Assembly: GCA_016186945.1 (NCBI GenBank)
Contig: JACPKR010000008.1
Span: forward strand, 1-64,000
From: Deltaproteobacteria bacterium
GTDB taxonomy: Bacteria; Bdellovibrionota_B; Oligoflexia; Oligoflexales; Bog-1112
Length of the DNA: 64,000 nucleotides
Direction: 5' to 3'
Positions 46,914-55,370 of the stretch are shown one piece after another. The notes beneath the pieces were generated by a model. The model did no database searches, was not told the DNA's origin, and worked only from the letters and a program-made list of their open reading frames with translations. The position numbers and the translations under genes were made by a program. Every line of letters begins with the position of its first letter. Position 1 is the first letter of the stretch.

Positions 46914-47177
46914 CTAGCCTCCACACACAGGTGGTAGCACCGCAATTTCACAGTCCCTACTGAATCGCGCGTCTCGTTCCAAGATCGTATCCTCGTCTGC
47001 AAACGCAGCATCTTCAAGCAACTGTGAATCGAACTCAGACGCAATCTTCCTAAGTGAAGAAGCCAGAAACGTTTTAACCGTCGTCAAATCCGATCCGCTT
47101 GGAACCTGAATTTCAAGAAAGGGATCGCTATAAAAAGACCGGAAGCGTCCAAAGAGTCTTAGTTTCACCTTGATCAT
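46914..47177 (-). CDS. moaD: Molybdopterin synthase sulphur-carrier subunit
   Basis: An 87-residue ubiquitin-fold protein whose C-terminal Gly-Gly (PPVCGG) is adenylated and thiocarboxylated by MoeB. Start ATG 47177, followed by a KVKLRLFGRFRSF strand; FxRD..IAVLPPV end is typical. Upstream frame includes repeat and is excluded. First gene downstream of the family B element 5. Confidence 0.92.
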   Translation of the reverse strand: MIKVKLRLFGRFRSFYSDPFLEIQVPSGSDLTTVKTFLASSLRKIASEFDSQLLEDAAFADEDTILERDARFSRDCEIAVLPPVCGG

Positions 47178-47185
47178 TTCCCACC

Positions 47186-47291
47186 CCCCTCCCCCCAAAA
47201 AACTTTAACTATTGAAGTTTTTAAAAAGGGGCTTGGGGAAATAACTTTTTTCAAAAAGTTTGTCCCCAAATTGATTATCTTGAATATTATA
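47186..47291. repeat. Family B element, copy 5
   Basis: Inverted copy with the aaaactttaactattgaagtttt hairpin, gggg and an extra aacttttttcaaaaagttt hairpin, ending ccccaaattgattatc and attatag. It separates moaD from moeA and could attenuate transcripts through the operon. Confidence 0.85.
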
Positions 47292-47294
47292 GGC

Positions 47295-48554
47295 TCAGAG
47301 CAAAACAAGCTCGACCACGTCTCCCTTCCTCAACTGTTTGCCTTCCTCAGGAAGAATGGCCCACGCGTTCGCATCGAGAAGCGAACTTACCATAAATGAT
47401 GCTTGGCCTGGTACGATCGTAAGTTCCGAGCCTTCCGGCGATGGGTGCCATCGGGCCTTCATAAAACACCGCAAACCTTCCGGTTTTTGAAAGTCATGAG
47501 TCAGACGAGCTTTCCATGGTGCGTTTAGGTTTTCCCCCAACATGGCCTGTAGGTAGGGCAGCACAAAAAAGCGAAACCCCACTGCTGTCGAAACAGGATT
47601 GCCGGGAAGGCCGAAACATACCGGCCCATGTTCAAATTCCGCAAAAAGAATCGGTTTCCCAGGTCGAATGGCCACCTTGTGAAAATGGATCCTTGCCTGC
47701 AGGTCGTTCAAACCTTTCAAGATGAAGTCATATTTGCCAACGGAAACTGCCCCGGTTGTTATGATAACGTCTGGCCCTTCCTCTAATAGAGACGTCATGA
47801 GACTGATGAAGCGATCGGGTTCATCGTGAACCGTCCCGTAAAATTTTGCCTCCACCCCAACTTGCTCAAGGGCAGCCATAAGGTAGGGGCCAGTCGAGTT
47901 ACGAATCATACCAGGCTCAAGCGTGACCTGGGTGTGAGGCACCAGCTCCTTTCCTGTCGAGATAACCGCGACTTTCAAACGTCTAACGGGAACGTCACTA
48001 ACCCCTAGACTGGCAAGAGCCAAAACGTCTGTCGGTACGAGTTTCCTCCCTGAGGGGATCAGGATTTGGCCCTCCTTAAAGTCTTCACCTTTCCTTCTAA
48101 TATTTGCCCCCGGTTTAACAGGGTGTCTGATAAACATTTTGTGAGTGCTCCCCTCGCAAAGAAGCACATCTTCAACCCGTACAACGGCGTCGAAACAATG
48201 GCCTTCCGGGAGGGGGGCGCCTGTCATGATTTCAACGGCATAGTTCCCAGCAGCTGGCTTCTCGATCAGAACGTCTCCCGCCGCAACACTCCCCATCACT
48301 GTGAACTCAAGCGGTGCCTCTGGTGTCGCCCCGGAACTCAGCGAAGATTGAAGAGCATAGCCATCCATAGCTGAGTTATCGAAAGAGGGGAGTGATTCCC
48401 TTGCATATAGATCGTCTGTCACAATTTTTCCTATTGCATCCCCTAACCCGAGCATCTTGGGGGAGCGACGGTTCCCTCGCCCCCCCAAACCCCCCTCTCC
48501 CTTAGAAAGAGCTACACCGCGGATTTTCTCAAAAGCTTCTCCATAGGAAATCAT
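47295..48554 (-). CDS. moeA: Molybdopterin molybdenumtransferase with in-frame repeat insert
   Basis: Inserts molybdate into adenylated molybdopterin. 419 residues: FDNSAMDGYALQ, the MTGAPLPEG loop, KPGANIRRKGEDFKEG, TTGAVSVGKYDF, and HKVAIRPGKP with the GLPGNPVST motif. Residues 18-33 (GEGGLGGRGNRRSP) are encoded by a 48-bp fragment of the family A arm, placed in the N-terminal helical region and keeping the frame. The start overlaps the moaCB stop by 4 nt. Confidence 0.95.
   Translation of the reverse strand: MISYGEAFEKIRGVALSKGEGGLGGRGNRRSPKMLGLGDAIGKIVTDDLYARESLPSFDNSAMDGYALQSSLSSGATPEAPLEFTVMGSVAAGDVLIEKPAAGNYAVEIMTGAPLPEGHCFDAVVRVEDVLLCEGSTHKMFIRHPVKPGANIRRKGEDFKEGQILIPSGRKLVPTDVLALASLGVSDVPVRRLKVAVISTGKELVPHTQVTLEPGMIRNSTGPYLMAALEQVGVEAKFYGTVHDEPDRFISLMTSLLEEGPDVIITTGAVSVGKYDFILKGLNDLQARIHFHKVAIRPGKPILFAEFEHGPVCFGLPGNPVSTAVGFRFFVLPYLQAMLGENLNAPWKARLTHDFQKPEGLRCFMKARWHPSPEGSELTIVPGQASFMVSSLLDANAWAILPEEGKQLRKGDVVELVLL
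48456..48503. repeat. Family A arm fragment inserted in-frame in moeA
   Basis: cttgggggagcgacggttcc and the following C-run match the arm of the long family A copies. 48 bp, exactly 16 codons. No core and no terminal repeats are present. Confidence 0.88.
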
Positions 48555-49534
48555 GGATGTCCTCCCCCTTTCGCAATATGGACCGCATGGGGCAATAGAG
48601 TTTCCAACGTTTCGATTCCTGCCTCAAGCGCCTGCGGCTTTCCTGGCAATGCGATCACTAAAGTTTGGCCAATGAGGCCCCCCTCACTTCCGCTAAGCCA
48701 GGATTTTTTGGTTTGTACAGCCCCTTTTTGTCGTAAAAGTTCACCGATACCCGGGACCGGTTTTGTGAAAAGTTTCGACAGCGTCACAAGTGTGACATCA
48801 CGAGGCCCCAACCCGGTACCGCCTGTTGTCACGACAAGGTCAGCCTGCTGAACCTCTACGAAATGCAAGACGGCCTCACGGATGCGTTCTCCCTCGTCGG
48901 GGACAAGCTTGGCGTCGAGAACAGCCGCACCGCGTTCTTCAAGTAGATGCCTGAGGCGAGGCCCAGAGTGATCTTCAGTCTCACCGCGTGCGCAACGGTC
49001 ACTTACCGTCAGGACACATGCGCGTATCTTTGCCAACGGATGCTCGACTTTCTTTTCAACCTTTTCAACGTTCTCGAATTTGGGATGCAGCCAGACACCT
49101 GATTTTCCCCCTTCTTTTCTCACCAGATGAATGTCTGACAGACAAAGGACAGGATCGACTCCCTTGCTAAGATCGTAAATCGCAAGAAGTGCTGCACTCA
49201 CTCCCGTCAGAGCTTCCATCTCTACACCCGTCTTTGCTGTTGTGAATGCTTCGCAGCTTACGGTGATCGAGTGATTGTCACTAAATTCGCAGCTCACCTT
49301 CACGCCGTCCAAGCCCAGAGGGTGACAGAGGGGAAGTATGTCGGAAGTCCTTTTAGCCGCTGCAATTCCGGCTAGTTCGGCCATTGCCAACACATCTCCT
49401 TTCGGCATCTGTCGCGAGCGGATACGTTGTAAAGTTTCCGCCGCCATGATGATCCTTCCCCGCGCAAGGGCACGGCGTCGTGTTGCTGTTTTTTCCGTTA
49501 CGTCTATCATGTGAAAGGAACTATGCTCGACCAT
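48551..49534 (-). CDS. Bifunctional MoaC-MoaB molybdenum cofactor protein
   Basis: A 327-residue fusion. Residues about 1-160 are MoaC (cyclic pyranopterin monophosphate synthase): HMIDVTEKTATRRRALARG, LPLCHPLGLDGVKV, KTGVEMEALTGVSAALL. Residues about 175-327 are MoaB/MogA-type: VLTVSDRCARGETEDHSGP and TTGGTGLGPRDVT, which adenylate molybdopterin. So one protein covers two steps. ATG 49534 with AAAGGA upstream. First gene of moaCB-moeA. moaA is not in the window. Confidence 0.93.
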   Translation of the reverse strand: MVEHSSFHMIDVTEKTATRRRALARGRIIMAAETLQRIRSRQMPKGDVLAMAELAGIAAAKRTSDILPLCHPLGLDGVKVSCEFSDNHSITVSCEAFTTAKTGVEMEALTGVSAALLAIYDLSKGVDPVLCLSDIHLVRKEGGKSGVWLHPKFENVEKVEKKVEHPLAKIRACVLTVSDRCARGETEDHSGPRLRHLLEERGAAVLDAKLVPDEGERIREAVLHFVEVQQADLVVTTGGTGLGPRDVTLVTLSKLFTKPVPGIGELLRQKGAVQTKKSWLSGSEGGLIGQTLVIALPGKPQALEAGIETLETLLPHAVHIAKGGGHP

Positions 49535-49595
49535 TCCCATCCTTTCTGTGTGTTTATAAGTAAGGTGGTTTAATATCACAAAGAAAGACAGATAT

Positions 49596-49772
49596 ATGTC
49601 TAAAAAATGCACGGTTCTAAATACGGAAGCATGTCCGGCGAGAGAAAGCGTCGCCTTCAGAAATTTGGAAAAACTTTCTTTGTTTAATAGCTACTTAAGA
49701 AATGTTGTGTATCCAAATCTTGCAAAGCAAGATTGTCCGAATAAAAATGATCTAACCAACGAAACATTTTAA
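49596..49772 (+). CDS. Possible small protein upstream of nrdJ
   Basis: A 58-codon frame (MSKKCTVLNT... to LTNETF) ending 19 nt before the nrdJ ATG. It contains three Cys and no signal or known motif. Ribosome site is weak (AAAGAAAG). Internal hairpin atcttgcaaagcaagat (near 49717) suggests it could instead be a regulatory leader. Low confidence. Confidence 0.3.
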   Translation: MSKKCTVLNTEACPARESVAFRNLEKLSLFNSYLRNVVYPNLAKQDCPNKNDLTNETF

Positions 49773-49791
49773 CTTTTGGAGTGGTGCCACG

Positions 49792-52083
49792 ATGTATGCG
49801 CTTGACCTATCCTATTACCCAAAAGAGATTAAAAAACGTAACGGCGAAATCGTTCCCTTCGATGAGTCAAAAATTGAAAACGCTGTGCTGAAAGCGATGC
49901 AGGCTTGCGGAGAAGGTTCGCCTCAACAGGCTCAGAAAGTTGCCAAGGGCGTGTTGAAGGAAATCATCAAAATCAAGCGGCACTTCAGAGGCTTCGTGCC
50001 TGAAGTCGAGGGGATTCAAGACCTCGTCGAAAAGACGCTTATTTTTGAACGCCTCGTCAAGACGGCGAAAGCTTATATTTTGTATCGCGACAAACGGTCA
50101 TCCTTTCGCCAACAAAAAGAACATATTCCAGAGCACATCAAAAAATTAGCTGACGAAAGTAAGACGTATTTTAAAAGCGACTTCAACGAGTTTGTCTACC
50201 TGCGCACATACTCCCGTTGGGTTGAAGATGAGAACAGGCGGGAGACTTGGGTCGAAACAGTCGACCGTTACATGAATTTCATGCGTGAGAATATCGGCAA
50301 CAAACTTACAGAAAAAGAATACAAGGAACTACGAGAAGGCATCCTCACACAGAATGTCATGCCATCTATGCGCCTCATGCAATTTTCCGGCACGGCAGCT
50401 CGGGCAACAAACGTTTGCGCTTACAACTGTTCCTACATTGCACCCGTCAAACTCGATGACTTTGCCGATGTGATGTACGTACTTATGTGCGGTACAGGTG
50501 TGGGTTTTTCCGTTGAGAACCAAAATATCCAGGCCCTTCCTCAAATTGCTATGCAGACGGGACGCAAACACCCTACCTATGTTGTGGAAGACAGTCGCGA
50601 AGGTTGGTGCGATGCCTTCAAGATCGGCCTAAAAACATGGTATGCGGGGGAAGATATCGACTTTGACTTCTCCCAATGTCGTCCAGCCGGGGCAAGGTTG
50701 AAAACACTTGGGGGTAAAAGTTCAGGTCCCCGCCCTTTGAATGACTTGCTGACTTTTTCCCGTGGGAAAATCCTGAGTCGACAAGGGGGAAGGCTATCAA
50801 CACTCGATACTCATGACATTCTGTGCAAGATTGGGGAAATCGTCGTGGCAGGAGGAGTGCGCAGAAGTGCGATGATTTCTCTGTCAGACTTGAATGATGC
50901 CGACCTCAGGAATGCAAAAAAAGGGCAATTTTACTACAACGACCCACAGAGGATCATTGCGAACAACTCAGCAGCTTATGTGCGCAAACCTTCCAGCCGT
51001 GAGTTTCTGGAAGAATGGTTAGCACTCGTCAACAGTGGCTCCGGTGAGCGAGGCATTTTCAACCGCGGAGGGCTTCTTCACACCTTGCCTGAAAGACGCC
51101 TCAAACACCTTCGGCAGAAAGAAGACATCGTTAATGGGAATATCGTAGGGTTTATCGGCACAAATCCCTGTGGTGAAATTGTCCTGCGTTCAAAACAGTT
51201 CTGCAACCTGACAGAAGTCATCGCAAAGCCGGAAGATACGAGAGAAAGTCTGCTTAACAAGGTACGCCTAGCTGCCATCCTCGGTACTTACCAGGCATCG
51301 CTCACCCACTTCCCGTACCTCTCAGAAGATTGGGTGAAAAACTGTGAGGAAGAACGCCTGCTCGGTGTTTCCATCACAGGCCAGTGGGACAGCGAAGCCG
51401 TTCGTCATGCAGACGTGTTTCGGGACTTGAAAGAAGAAAGTCTGAAAACCAACAGGGAGTATGCGAAACGCTTCGGCATCAATCCCGCAACAGCCGTTAC
51501 ATGCGTGAAACCTTCCGGAAACGTCTCCCAGGTTGTCGACTGTGCTTCGGGAATGCACCCACGCTTCGCCAAGTATTACATCCGACGTGTGCGCGTGGCC
51601 GCAACCGATGCGCTTTTCCAGATGATGAAAGCCAAGGGACTTCCCTACCATCCCGAAGTTGGACAAACCTTGGAGAATGCCACAACCTACATTCTGGAAT
51701 TCCCCATCAAGGCTCCCGAAAACGCAGTCACACGCCACGATCTCTCAGCTCTCCAGCAACTGGAATACTGGAAAGTTGTAAAAACCAACTACACCGAACA
51801 CAACCCATCCATTACCGTCTATGTAAAAGATGAAGAATGGGTTGCCGTCGCCGACTGGGTCTATGAAAACTGGGATCTGGTAGGAGGCTTAACCTTCCTT
51901 CCCCATACCGACCACGTCTACCGCCTGGCTCCCTATGAAGAGATCGACGAAGCTACCTACAACGATCTTATGAAGAAAACTCCGCACCTGGACTTTTCAG
52001 AGCTTTACCTTTTCGAAACCACTGACCCAACGGAATTGAAAAGGGAACTCGCCTGTAGTGCAGGCGTCTGCGAGATCGTTTAG
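49792..52083 (+). CDS. nrdJ: Adenosylcobalamin-dependent ribonucleotide reductase (class II)
   Basis: Reduces ribonucleotides to deoxyribonucleotides using B12, independent of oxygen. 763 residues. An ATP-cone-like part (RNGEIVPFDESKIENAVLKAM) starts it. NVCAYNCSYIAP (redox Cys), GTGVGFSVE, NPCGEIVLRSKQFCNLTEV (active-site Cys) and CVKPSGNVSQVVDCASGMHP follow, with the C-terminal CSAGVCEIV thiol pair. Size and motifs fit the monomeric Lactobacillus-type enzyme. ATG 49792 behind TTTTGGAGTGG. No cobalamin riboswitch seen upstream. Confidence 0.95.
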   Translation: MYALDLSYYPKEIKKRNGEIVPFDESKIENAVLKAMQACGEGSPQQAQKVAKGVLKEIIKIKRHFRGFVPEVEGIQDLVEKTLIFERLVKTAKAYILYRDKRSSFRQQKEHIPEHIKKLADESKTYFKSDFNEFVYLRTYSRWVEDENRRETWVETVDRYMNFMRENIGNKLTEKEYKELREGILTQNVMPSMRLMQFSGTAARATNVCAYNCSYIAPVKLDDFADVMYVLMCGTGVGFSVENQNIQALPQIAMQTGRKHPTYVVEDSREGWCDAFKIGLKTWYAGEDIDFDFSQCRPAGARLKTLGGKSSGPRPLNDLLTFSRGKILSRQGGRLSTLDTHDILCKIGEIVVAGGVRRSAMISLSDLNDADLRNAKKGQFYYNDPQRIIANNSAAYVRKPSSREFLEEWLALVNSGSGERGIFNRGGLLHTLPERRLKHLRQKEDIVNGNIVGFIGTNPCGEIVLRSKQFCNLTEVIAKPEDTRESLLNKVRLAAILGTYQASLTHFPYLSEDWVKNCEEERLLGVSITGQWDSEAVRHADVFRDLKEESLKTNREYAKRFGINPATAVTCVKPSGNVSQVVDCASGMHPRFAKYYIRRVRVAATDALFQMMKAKGLPYHPEVGQTLENATTYILEFPIKAPENAVTRHDLSALQQLEYWKVVKTNYTEHNPSITVYVKDEEWVAVADWVYENWDLVGGLTFLPHTDHVYRLAPYEEIDEATYNDLMKKTPHLDFSELYLFETTDPTELKRELACSAGVCEIV

Positions 52084-52093
52084 GCCACAAAGA

Positions 52094-52240
52094 GCCACTT
52101 GGGGCAAGGAGGTGGTTTGGAGGAAACTCCGCAGCTGGTTCCTCCAAGAAATCCCTTGGGGGAGCGACCCTTCGCTTTGCTCAGGGCAGGCTTTTCCCTC
52201 GCCCCCCCAACCCCCCCTCTCCCTATTTGCCCCAAGTGGC
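52094..52240 (-). repeat. Family A element, copy 11 with complete terminal inverted repeats
   Basis: Minus orientation. gccacttggggcaa (52094-52107) and ttgccccaagtggc (52227-52240) are perfect 14-bp inverted ends. Core 52103-52150 has one substitution (ctccgcag). The arm is interrupted by about 25 bp ending ctcagggcaggc, a fragment of some other repeat. The most complete copy. Confidence 0.92.
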
Positions 52241-52338
52241 TTACGCATTACGAGCCGATAAAATCGCCGCTTGCAAACGGCGGTGTTTTTGGCTATAAAG
52301 CCTCTAAACAACCCGCTAAAATTACATAAAGAATTTTT

Positions 52339-53319
52339 ATGAGTAAGATCAATACAATAAGACTCCTTACCTTCTTGGTCTGTCTCCACTTGCCGCTTTG
52401 TTATGCCATGCCTCCCAAGAGGCCACTCGGCTTCGAATTGTTGGAAGGAGCAAGGCTAGCCGAAAGTGATGGAGAAGATAGCGGGGATGAGGGGGCGGCA
52501 GCAGCACATCCCATCTATGCCCTGGCTGAAGATGATGAAGAAGAAGATGACGAGTTTGTTGCAGGTACTGCCTTTCCTGCACTCCCCGTAATTATAATCA
52601 CACCCGCTGACCCCCCCACAATTATAATCACACCCGCTGAAACCGAACCTGCCTTCAACGGAATCCTGCAACGATTCCTTCTCACTGTCAGGACCTATCT
52701 GGATCAAGAGCGGGACGACCTGACTCCTTACGTACCTCGATCTCTACGTGCAAACATTGCTGGAATTCGTCGATTGATGACGGCTGTGCTTGCCGACGAC
52801 CTTACGACCGCACGGCGCCTTTTGGAAGAAGGGGTGGACCCACGTGTTCCTGACTTTGAAGACTCTGCGGGTAGAGTTCCCTTGCATGCTGCCACAACAA
52901 CCGGAATGGTGGATTTATTGCTTAGGCACGGCGCAGACATAGAACAACCCGACTACGATGGGATGACCCCACTACATGTTGCGGTGATGCTGTTTCGTTT
53001 TGGTCATGTGGAGGATTTCGGGGGATATGATCGTCATTATGATGTCGTGCGACACCTTCTCGATCATGGTGCAGATATCAATGCGCGCAATATTCACGGC
53101 CATCGACCTCTCGATTTTGCGGCGCTGGAAGACTTACCAAGGAACATCTTAGATATGTTGACCCCCCCTAATCCTCAAGCGGGCGCGGCTACGGGACAAG
53201 GATTCGGGTTGGGGTTTGGCTCGGCAGAGGACAGCGGATCCCTCGATTCTCTATCAAGCATGGGCTCGCTTCACGGTGGCGAAAGAAGGGGGGGAGAGCG
53301 AGAGGGTGCCGCCGAATGA
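52339..53319 (+). CDS. Exported ankyrin-repeat protein
   Basis: A 326-residue protein with a signal peptide (to CYA). An acidic low-complexity stretch (about 45-75) and a duplicated IIITPAD/IIITPAE segment (21-bp direct repeat in the DNA, near 52591 and 52620) lie before three or four ankyrin units (VPLHAATTTGMVDLLLRHGADIE; MTPLHVAV; VVRHLLDHGADINARNIHGHRPLDFAAL). A Gly/Ser-rich tail follows. Likely binds another protein in the periplasm or outside the cell. ATG 52339 in a weak ribosome context. Confidence 0.75.
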   Translation: MSKINTIRLLTFLVCLHLPLCYAMPPKRPLGFELLEGARLAESDGEDSGDEGAAAAHPIYALAEDDEEEDDEFVAGTAFPALPVIIITPADPPTIIITPAETEPAFNGILQRFLLTVRTYLDQERDDLTPYVPRSLRANIAGIRRLMTAVLADDLTTARRLLEEGVDPRVPDFEDSAGRVPLHAATTTGMVDLLLRHGADIEQPDYDGMTPLHVAVMLFRFGHVEDFGGYDRHYDVVRHLLDHGADINARNIHGHRPLDFAALEDLPRNILDMLTPPNPQAGAATGQGFGLGFGSAEDSGSLDSLSSMGSLHGGERRGGEREGAAE

Positions 53320-53433
53320 CACGGTGTCTTTACACATACTGCACTGATGCTTACGGTAGGAAAAATTGTGCACTTAAGGTTTCTCTGCTTCTTCCGCAAA
53401 GGACTTCAGAGAGTTTTCTAACGGAGGCACGCA

Positions 53434-53763
53434 GTGTCCGCAGAAGATTACGAAACATACAAACAGATCAAGGAAGAACTCTCCCAACCCATCGACGAGA
53501 AAGACCTCGATAGGGCAACGCTCAAGAAACTATACGAAAGCAAGCTCGTCTACCTGGACTACCTCCGGATCAAATGTTTCACAGCAGTAAACCAGCAAAA
53601 GATGACCCCCTTCACTATTGACGACTACACTTACATTCTGGATGCCATCAAGCAGACAAAGGCTCAAATCACCAAGCTTGTACGCTCTGCAGTCCTCTCC
53701 TCCCTTGAACTCCCCTTTTGTGATACAGTACCTGGGATAAGAAACCCCTCAGATCGCAAATAG
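53434..53763 (+). CDS. Small helical protein, unknown
   Basis: A 109-residue charged helical protein, not exported. GTG 53434 with a strong GGAGG 7 nt upstream. Nothing recognised. The next gene (53936) is on the same strand after a dispersed repeat. Confidence 0.55.
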   Translation: MSAEDYETYKQIKEELSQPIDEKDLDRATLKKLYESKLVYLDYLRIKCFTAVNQQKMTPFTIDDYTYILDAIKQTKAQITKLVRSAVLSSLELPFCDTVPGIRNPSDRK

Positions 53764-53803
53764 GCAGGGTATGTTCATATGAGAATGGAATGAGAAAAAA
53801 TAA

Positions 53804-53911
53804 CGTCATTGCGAGAAGGGCGAAGCCCGACGAAGCAATCCAGGTTGTCTGCCGCTTACAAGGTGGGCAAATTTCAGCCTGGATTGCTTCGCATTCGCTC
53901 GCAATGAACAG
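53804..53911. repeat. Family D dispersed inverted repeat
   Basis: gtcattgcgagaagggcgaa and cgaagcaatccagg are answered by cctggattgcttcg and ctcgcaatga (arms about 53805-53844 and 53878-53908). This resembles the cattgcgag...gcaatcc palindromes scattered through many proteobacterial genomes. Only one copy was seen here. Confidence 0.85.
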
Positions 53912-53935
53912 GCCCTGGCAAATAGGAAGGTTCCC

Positions 53936-54508
53936 TTGTCTAAGTTTCACAACCCGAAAGTGTTTTACTTTGTGGCAACTCCTCCCATGAAGAAGATCAT
54001 CCAGCTTGCCCTTGAGGATTTTCCTTTAAACCTCTATGAGGGGACAAACTGGGAGGAAGCTGAACAGTTCCTCACCTTGGGTAACTTTGACCTCGTCATA
54101 TTAGACGCGACTCTCCTCGATGAAAGCCGGTCGGAGTCGTTCCTTGCTAAGGCTACGAATGTCCCCCTTCTGCTATTGGACGGAGCGGGAACCCCACGCC
54201 GAAGGATTGCGGAAAGCGGGCGTTCTGCGGTGCTCCGACGACCTTTTGAGAAGGAGGACTTTCTCGCTGCGATTCGAAACATGGGCGTGCAGTGGAAAAG
54301 GGAACAGCCCCCCGCCCCCCAAGTGGGGGCAGAAGAACTGGAAACCCTTCAACTTGGGATGAGCCTAAAAGAGGAACTCAAACTCCAAGTAAGACTATAT
54401 GTAGAAAAGTACTGCCAGGAACACTTCCCCGCCCTTGCTGAGAAAGTGTTGACGAGAGAGATTCGGCGCCTTACAGATGAACGCGCGTCCCTTCTTGACA
54501 ACGATTGA
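53936..54508 (+). CDS. Receiver-like protein with C-terminal helical region
   Basis: A 190-residue protein. The N-terminal half follows the receiver fold: an Asp in FDLVILDATLL is kept, but the usual Lys is replaced (VLRRPFEKEDF), and the N-terminal acidic pair is missing. The C-terminal half (LYVEKYCQEHFPALAEKVLTREIRRL) is a helical hairpin like that of PopZ-type/DUF2497 tails in some response-regulator proteins. Start TTG 53936 with GGAAGG upstream. Possibly an adaptor. Neighbour of nadC, which starts 17 nt after it. Confidence 0.7.
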   Translation: MSKFHNPKVFYFVATPPMKKIIQLALEDFPLNLYEGTNWEEAEQFLTLGNFDLVILDATLLDESRSESFLAKATNVPLLLLDGAGTPRRRIAESGRSAVLRRPFEKEDFLAAIRNMGVQWKREQPPAPQVGAEELETLQLGMSLKEELKLQVRLYVEKYCQEHFPALAEKVLTREIRRLTDERASLLDND

Positions 54509-54524
54509 ACGAGGAAAGCTTTCC

Positions 54525-55370
54525 ATGCCAGAAATTCATAGCCTTCAACTCCAGCCGATCATAGATCGGGCGTTGGAAGAAGATTGGGGAAACGGAGATT
54601 GGACCACCGATTTGTGCGTGCAAAAAGGGACCAAGGCCCATGCAAGCATCATAGCGAAAAAACCGACGCTGGCATCCTGTCTTGAAATCGCCCAGGCTGT
54701 GTTCTTCCGCGTCGATCCTGGACTGAACATCAAACTTCGTGCCAAGAATGGTGATCCTGTAGGGGAAAAAACTCTCCTCATGGAAATTGAAGGGGAAGCC
54801 CGCTCGATTCTAAAAGCTGAACGTGTAGCGCTTAACTTTCTCTGCAGAATGTGCGGTGTCTCACACATGACCAGCCGATACGTTGCCAAGCTGAAGGGAT
54901 TCAAAGCCAAATTGCTTGACACCCGCAAGACATCCCCAGGGCTGCGCCTTCTTGAGAAGTGGGCGACCTCGATCGGTGGCGCGCGTAACCACAGACTTTG
55001 TCTCACAGACGGTGTCCTTGTGAAGGAGAACCATATACGAGCAGCAGGCAGTATTACAAACGCAGTCAATCGTCTGTTAGAAAGCCTGCCTCCCACGCTC
55101 AAGATCGAGGTTGAAGCCAGCACCCTTGACGAAGTTCACGAAGCCCTCGACGCCGGTGCTGACCTTATCCTTCTGGACAACATGTCAATTTCCGAAATGA
55201 AACTCGCCGTTCGTACTGTAAGGGGACGTGTTTTGCTAGAAGCGTCTGGCAATATTACCCTGGATAACATCGCGGACGTTGCTGAGACGGGCGTCGATTT
55301 TATCTCCTCAAGTGCGATCATCCATTCAGCTCCCTGGGCTGACCTTAGCCTACTTTTTACAGTCCCATGA
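54525..55370 (+). CDS. nadC: Nicotinate-nucleotide pyrophosphorylase (quinolinate phosphoribosyltransferase)
   Basis: Converts quinolinate and PRPP to nicotinate mononucleotide, in the NAD pathway with nadE (4865). 281 residues. RVALNFLCRMCGVSHMTSRYV, DTRKTSPGLRLLEKWA, GGARNHRLCLTDGVLVKENHI, and KIEVEASTLDE with LLDNMS. ATG 54525 with GAGGAAAG upstream. It overlaps birA by 4 nt. Confidence 0.96.
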   Translation: MPEIHSLQLQPIIDRALEEDWGNGDWTTDLCVQKGTKAHASIIAKKPTLASCLEIAQAVFFRVDPGLNIKLRAKNGDPVGEKTLLMEIEGEARSILKAERVALNFLCRMCGVSHMTSRYVAKLKGFKAKLLDTRKTSPGLRLLEKWATSIGGARNHRLCLTDGVLVKENHIRAAGSITNAVNRLLESLPPTLKIEVEASTLDEVHEALDAGADLILLDNMSISEMKLAVRTVRGRVLLEASGNITLDNIADVAETGVDFISSSAIIHSAPWADLSLLFTVP

